A stretch of DNA of 54,941 nucleotides from Oscillospiraceae bacterium (GTDB lineage Bacteria > Bacillota > Clostridia > Oscillospirales > Oscillospiraceae). Under the pieces are notes generated by a model. It had not been told where the DNA came from and searched no databases. It saw nothing but the letters and a program-made list of their open reading frames with translations. Made by a program: the position numbers and the translations under genes. Location: contig JAFQFP010000026.1 of the NCBI GenBank assembly GCA_017398625.1, forward strand, positions 1-54,941, written 5' to 3'. Below, piece after piece: positions 52,687-54,941 of this stretch (positions are counted from its first letter, which is position 1; each line of letters opens with the position of its first letter).

Positions 52687-52863
52687 ATGGACAGCAGCCT
52701 TTGCGAGACCTGCTGGCATTACGATTATGATGAGGAATACGACGAGTATTACTGCATGATGGAGCTGGACGAGGATGAGGTCTACCGCATCTTTGCCAGC
52801 CGTCAGTGCCGCTGCCCCTATTACCGCCAGGGCGATGATTACACCTTAGCAAGGAGACAGTGA
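52687..52863 (+). CDS. DUF6472-like cysteine-rich small protein
   Basis: 58 aa. Four cysteines in a C-x2-C...C-x-C arrangement (LCETCWHYDYDEEYDEYYC, then QCRCPYY) may bind zinc or iron; the rest is strongly acidic. The pattern matches DUF6472, a family common in Clostridia with unknown function. The ATG at 52687 has GGAGG 7 bases upstream, better than the ATG at 52681. It is 2 bases from the lipoprotein gene. Confidence 0.83.
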   Translation: MDSSLCETCWHYDYDEEYDEYYCMMELDEDEVYRIFASRQCRCPYYRQGDDYTLARRQ

Positions 52864-52865
52864 CC

Positions 52866-54707
52866 GTGAAAAGAATACTATTGCTTTTTCTGATGGCGGT
52901 GCTGCTGGCAGGCTGCACCGGCCGTACACCGGTGCAGACCACCGCGCCCACGGAGCAGACACAGCCTACCCAGCCCCAGATACCGGGGATCTATGATCCG
53001 GACAGCGCTTTGGAGCAGCAGACCCGGTCTGCCCTTCGGGTATACCGTCCCAACGGCCAGCTCCGGGATATGGCGCTGATGGGCGAACGGCTGCTTGCCG
53101 TGACGGAGGGAGAGGGAGACAGCTGCCTTTTGACCCTCTACGAGGGAGAAACCTGCGTGCCCATCGGCTTTACCTATGTACCCGGCAGCTTCCGCACAGA
53201 CAGCGCCGCGGTGAATATCTCCGATACCTCCATTTCCTATTATGACGGGGCAAACCGGGAAGTGGTGCTGATGGGCGCCGACCTTCTGGAGCAGGAGCGG
53301 GTGCTCTTGCCCGGGGAGGCGGTGGGCGAGCCTGCCGTGAGCAGGAGTTTTTCCACCGTTTACTACAGCACCGGCACAGAGATCCGTGTGCTGGATGTCC
53401 AGACAGGCATCACCCGCCTGCTGCGCACCATGAACTGCGACAGCTTGACGCTGGAGCAGCTTTGCTTTGCCGATACCGTGCTTGTGTGTACGGTCAGCGA
53501 GGGGGAGGAGAGCTATACTGCGTTCCTTTCCACCCAGACCGGCGAGACCATGGGGCTGGATGAGAACTTTATGGAGCTGACCACCCGTGGCGGTCAGTAT
53601 TTCCTGCAGCGGCGTAACGCCAGCGTAACGGAGCTGCTCTACGGAAAGTACGGTCAGAACCCCCGGACGCTGAATCCGGTGTCCCGGATCGGCAGGTGCC
53701 ACGCCGTGAACCGGATGTACGCAGCGGTCACGGAGCAGCCGGTGGAGAAGGGGCTGGATCTGCAGCTTTATGATCTGGCTTCCGGTATGCGCATCGCCGG
53801 GCTGACCGTGGCAGATGTCACCGGGATCGGCTGTGTCACAGCGGATGTATCCGGCAGCTATTTGTGGTTTGTCGCTCACATGGCGCAGGGAGAATCTGTG
53901 ATCTGCCGCTGGGACACAGCAGCCACGCCGGTGCATAACAGCACCGACTACACCTCCCAGCGCTACACACGGGAGGCTCCGGATGCCGAGGGCATCGCCC
54001 GGTGTCAGCAGTGGGCGGACGAGCTGGGCAGCCGTTATGGCGTGGAGATCGCGGTGGCGGAGGATAAGCTGGTGATGGCGGAGCGGTATTCGGCGGTATC
54101 CGAGTATCAGGTCGCCGCGCTGGAACAGGGGCTCAAGACGCTGGAATCGGCGATGGAGCGGTTCCCGGAGGACTTTTTCCGTACCATGGCACAGGTCAGC
54201 AGCGATCAGATGCTGCATATCAGCTTGGTCCGTTCCATTACCCACAACGGTGACGGACACGATGTGGGCGGTCTGCGGTACTGGATCGAGGGAAGGGAGT
54301 ATATCGCTCTGGCTATCTATGACGGTATGGAGCAGAATTTTTACCATGAGATATGCCATGCCCTTGACAGCTATGTGCTGGCAAACAGCAGCATTCTGGA
54401 TGCTTGGGAAAAGCAAAACCCCAAGGACTTTGCCTACGACAGAAACTACACCGATTATCTGCAGCGGGAGAGCCATGCCTATCTGCAGGGGGATGACCGG
54501 GCGTTTGTGGATTCGTATTCCATGAGCTATCCCATGGAGGATCGGGCGAGGTTCTTTGAGTATGCCATGATGGCAGGACAGGAAACGCTGTTTGCACCGG
54601 ATGCCATGCAGGCTAAGCTGGCTCTGCTGTGTGAGGCTATTCGGGATGCCTTCGGCTGGAAGGAAGATCTCAGGGTGTTCCCTTGGGAGCAATATTGGAA
54701 TATATGA
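52866..54707 (+). CDS. Surface lipoprotein with putative HExxH metallopeptidase domain
   Basis: 613 aa. Signal peptide ends in the lipobox LLAGC (Cys17), followed by a Thr/Pro/Gln-rich linker to about 45. The middle (about 55-360) consists of repeated beta-strand units (VAVTEGEGDSCLLTLYEGE-like, LDVQTGITRLLR, YDLASGMRIAGL) that look like a beta-propeller. The last third contains NFYHEICHALDSY, an HExxH zinc motif with the HExxHxxD extension, and later YPMEDRARFFEYAM, where a glutamate may be the third ligand. GTG at 52866 has AAGGAG 9 bases upstream; an earlier GTG at 52860 is possible. It is the last gene of the operon and has a hairpin terminator. Confidence 0.82.
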   Translation: MKRILLLFLMAVLLAGCTGRTPVQTTAPTEQTQPTQPQIPGIYDPDSALEQQTRSALRVYRPNGQLRDMALMGERLLAVTEGEGDSCLLTLYEGETCVPIGFTYVPGSFRTDSAAVNISDTSISYYDGANREVVLMGADLLEQERVLLPGEAVGEPAVSRSFSTVYYSTGTEIRVLDVQTGITRLLRTMNCDSLTLEQLCFADTVLVCTVSEGEESYTAFLSTQTGETMGLDENFMELTTRGGQYFLQRRNASVTELLYGKYGQNPRTLNPVSRIGRCHAVNRMYAAVTEQPVEKGLDLQLYDLASGMRIAGLTVADVTGIGCVTADVSGSYLWFVAHMAQGESVICRWDTAATPVHNSTDYTSQRYTREAPDAEGIARCQQWADELGSRYGVEIAVAEDKLVMAERYSAVSEYQVAALEQGLKTLESAMERFPEDFFRTMAQVSSDQMLHISLVRSITHNGDGHDVGGLRYWIEGREYIALAIYDGMEQNFYHEICHALDSYVLANSSILDAWEKQNPKDFAYDRNYTDYLQRESHAYLQGDDRAFVDSYSMSYPMEDRARFFEYAMMAGQETLFAPDAMQAKLALLCEAIRDAFGWKEDLRVFPWEQYWNI

Positions 54708-54713
54708 GAAAGA

Positions 54714-54750
54714 AAAGGCTGTGAGTCCCATGGGACACGCAGCCTTTCCC
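54714..54750 (+). terminator. Terminator after the lipoprotein gene
   Basis: AAAGGCTG pairs with CAGCCTTT, with GTCCC/GGGAC inside, and a short T-rich tail. It ends 30 bases before the right copy of the dispersed repeat. Confidence 0.83.
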
Positions 54751-54780
54751 TATCCAAATGAAGCAAATTCCGATTTGTTG

Positions 54781-54920
54781 GGGTGTTGGTGGTTGCTGGG
54801 CACCAAAGCCCCCCTTGCCTAAAGGGGGGAAGTCAGCGAAGCTGACAGGGGGGATACTTCATCAAGTCTCCACAGCTCCCTAGGATATACCGCCAAAAAG
54901 ACCCTGAAAATCAAGGGATT
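54781..54920 (-). repeat. Dispersed double-hairpin repeat, right copy
   Basis: This is the reverse complement of 1-140 with one mismatch (54799). Both stem-loops are intact. The last 21 bases of the window (54921-54941) lie beyond the part that is present at the left end, so they show sequence on the outer side of the repeat. Confidence 0.92.
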
Positions 54921-54941
54921 GTTCCGTATCGAAACCTTACA

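Noticed and set aside
1-54941. Composite transposon with the end repeats as terminal inverted repeats
   Set aside because: No transposase, integrase or resolvase is visible, the repeat has an internal copy, and the cargo is core metabolism and replication genes.
1-54941. CRISPR arrays, rRNA genes and replication origins
   Set aside because: No regularly spaced direct repeats, rRNA signatures or DnaA-box clusters are seen on either strand. dnaB here is in its usual gdpP-rplI context, not at an origin.

Overview
The window looks like a piece of a GC-rich, low-GC-phylum (Firmicutes) chromosome, most likely a gut Clostridia of the Oscillospirales/Oscillospiraceae type. Support comes from gene content and order: tmk–DJ-1–mltG–trhP, gdpP–rplI–dnaB–tilS–hpt–ftsH, RNase J, YerC/HisR with HisZ and short HisG, an S-box leader on metK, and DUF6472. 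Strong Shine-Dalgarno sites, frequent TTG starts, consensus housekeeping promoters with 17-base spacers, and dispersed double-hairpin repeats around a TTTAGGCAAGGGG core also fit. This placement is inference. It is an ordinary chromosomal region: no phage, plasmid, transposase or CRISPR is visible.

Layout. 0-4.3 kb (minus): tmk, a DJ-1 protein, mltG and a tRNA hydroxylase (trhP) form one operon. 4.5-10.3 kb (plus): DEAD-box helicase and dprA; thyA and folA; a membrane-anchored polysaccharide deacetylase and a small lipoprotein. 10.3-11.3 kb (minus): a rhomboid-like membrane protein with a zinc-ribbon tail. 11.4-12.8 kb: SAM riboswitch and metK. 12.8-15.6 kb (minus): proB-proA-proC. 15.7-23.4 kb (plus): a TrpR-family repressor gene with an operator inside its own promoter, then hisZ-G-D-C-B-H-A-F-IE, which encode every histidine step except histidinol-phosphate phosphatase. 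23.5-24.0 kb: a decayed DUF6291 gene ending in strong palindromes. 24.1-31.4 kb: a divergent glycosidase pair (GH13 and GH36) and a large secreted pectate lyase, a small plant-glycan unit. 31.6-34.3 kb (minus): dus and RNase J. 34.5-43.3 kb (plus): c-di-AMP phosphodiesterase, L9, DnaB, TilS, Hpt, FtsH and an LCP cell-wall ligase. 43.3-45.0 kb: two small genes, an AT-rich inverted repeat, tRNA-Arg(CCU) and a possible microprotein. 45.0-48.2 kb: prfB, secG and pepD. 48.2-49.7 kb (minus): a polysaccharide flippase. 49.7-54.7 kb (plus): a seven-gene operon running from a membrane-bound XRE regulator to a surface lipoprotein with an HExxH metallopeptidase motif.

The first 140 bases and bases 54781-54920 are inverted copies of one repeat with a single mismatch. 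A 49-base core recurs at 31539-31587, where only the loop of one hairpin has changed. The simplest reading is that the window is a contig whose ends fall in a dispersed repeat, and the repeat itself looks like an uncharacterised structured element. The best leads for new biology are this repeat, the HisR operator-promoter, the S-box switch on metK, the regulator-to-metallopeptidase operon, the zinc-ribbon rhomboid homologue, the 11-base duplication at the tmk start, and the terminator inside the secG leader.
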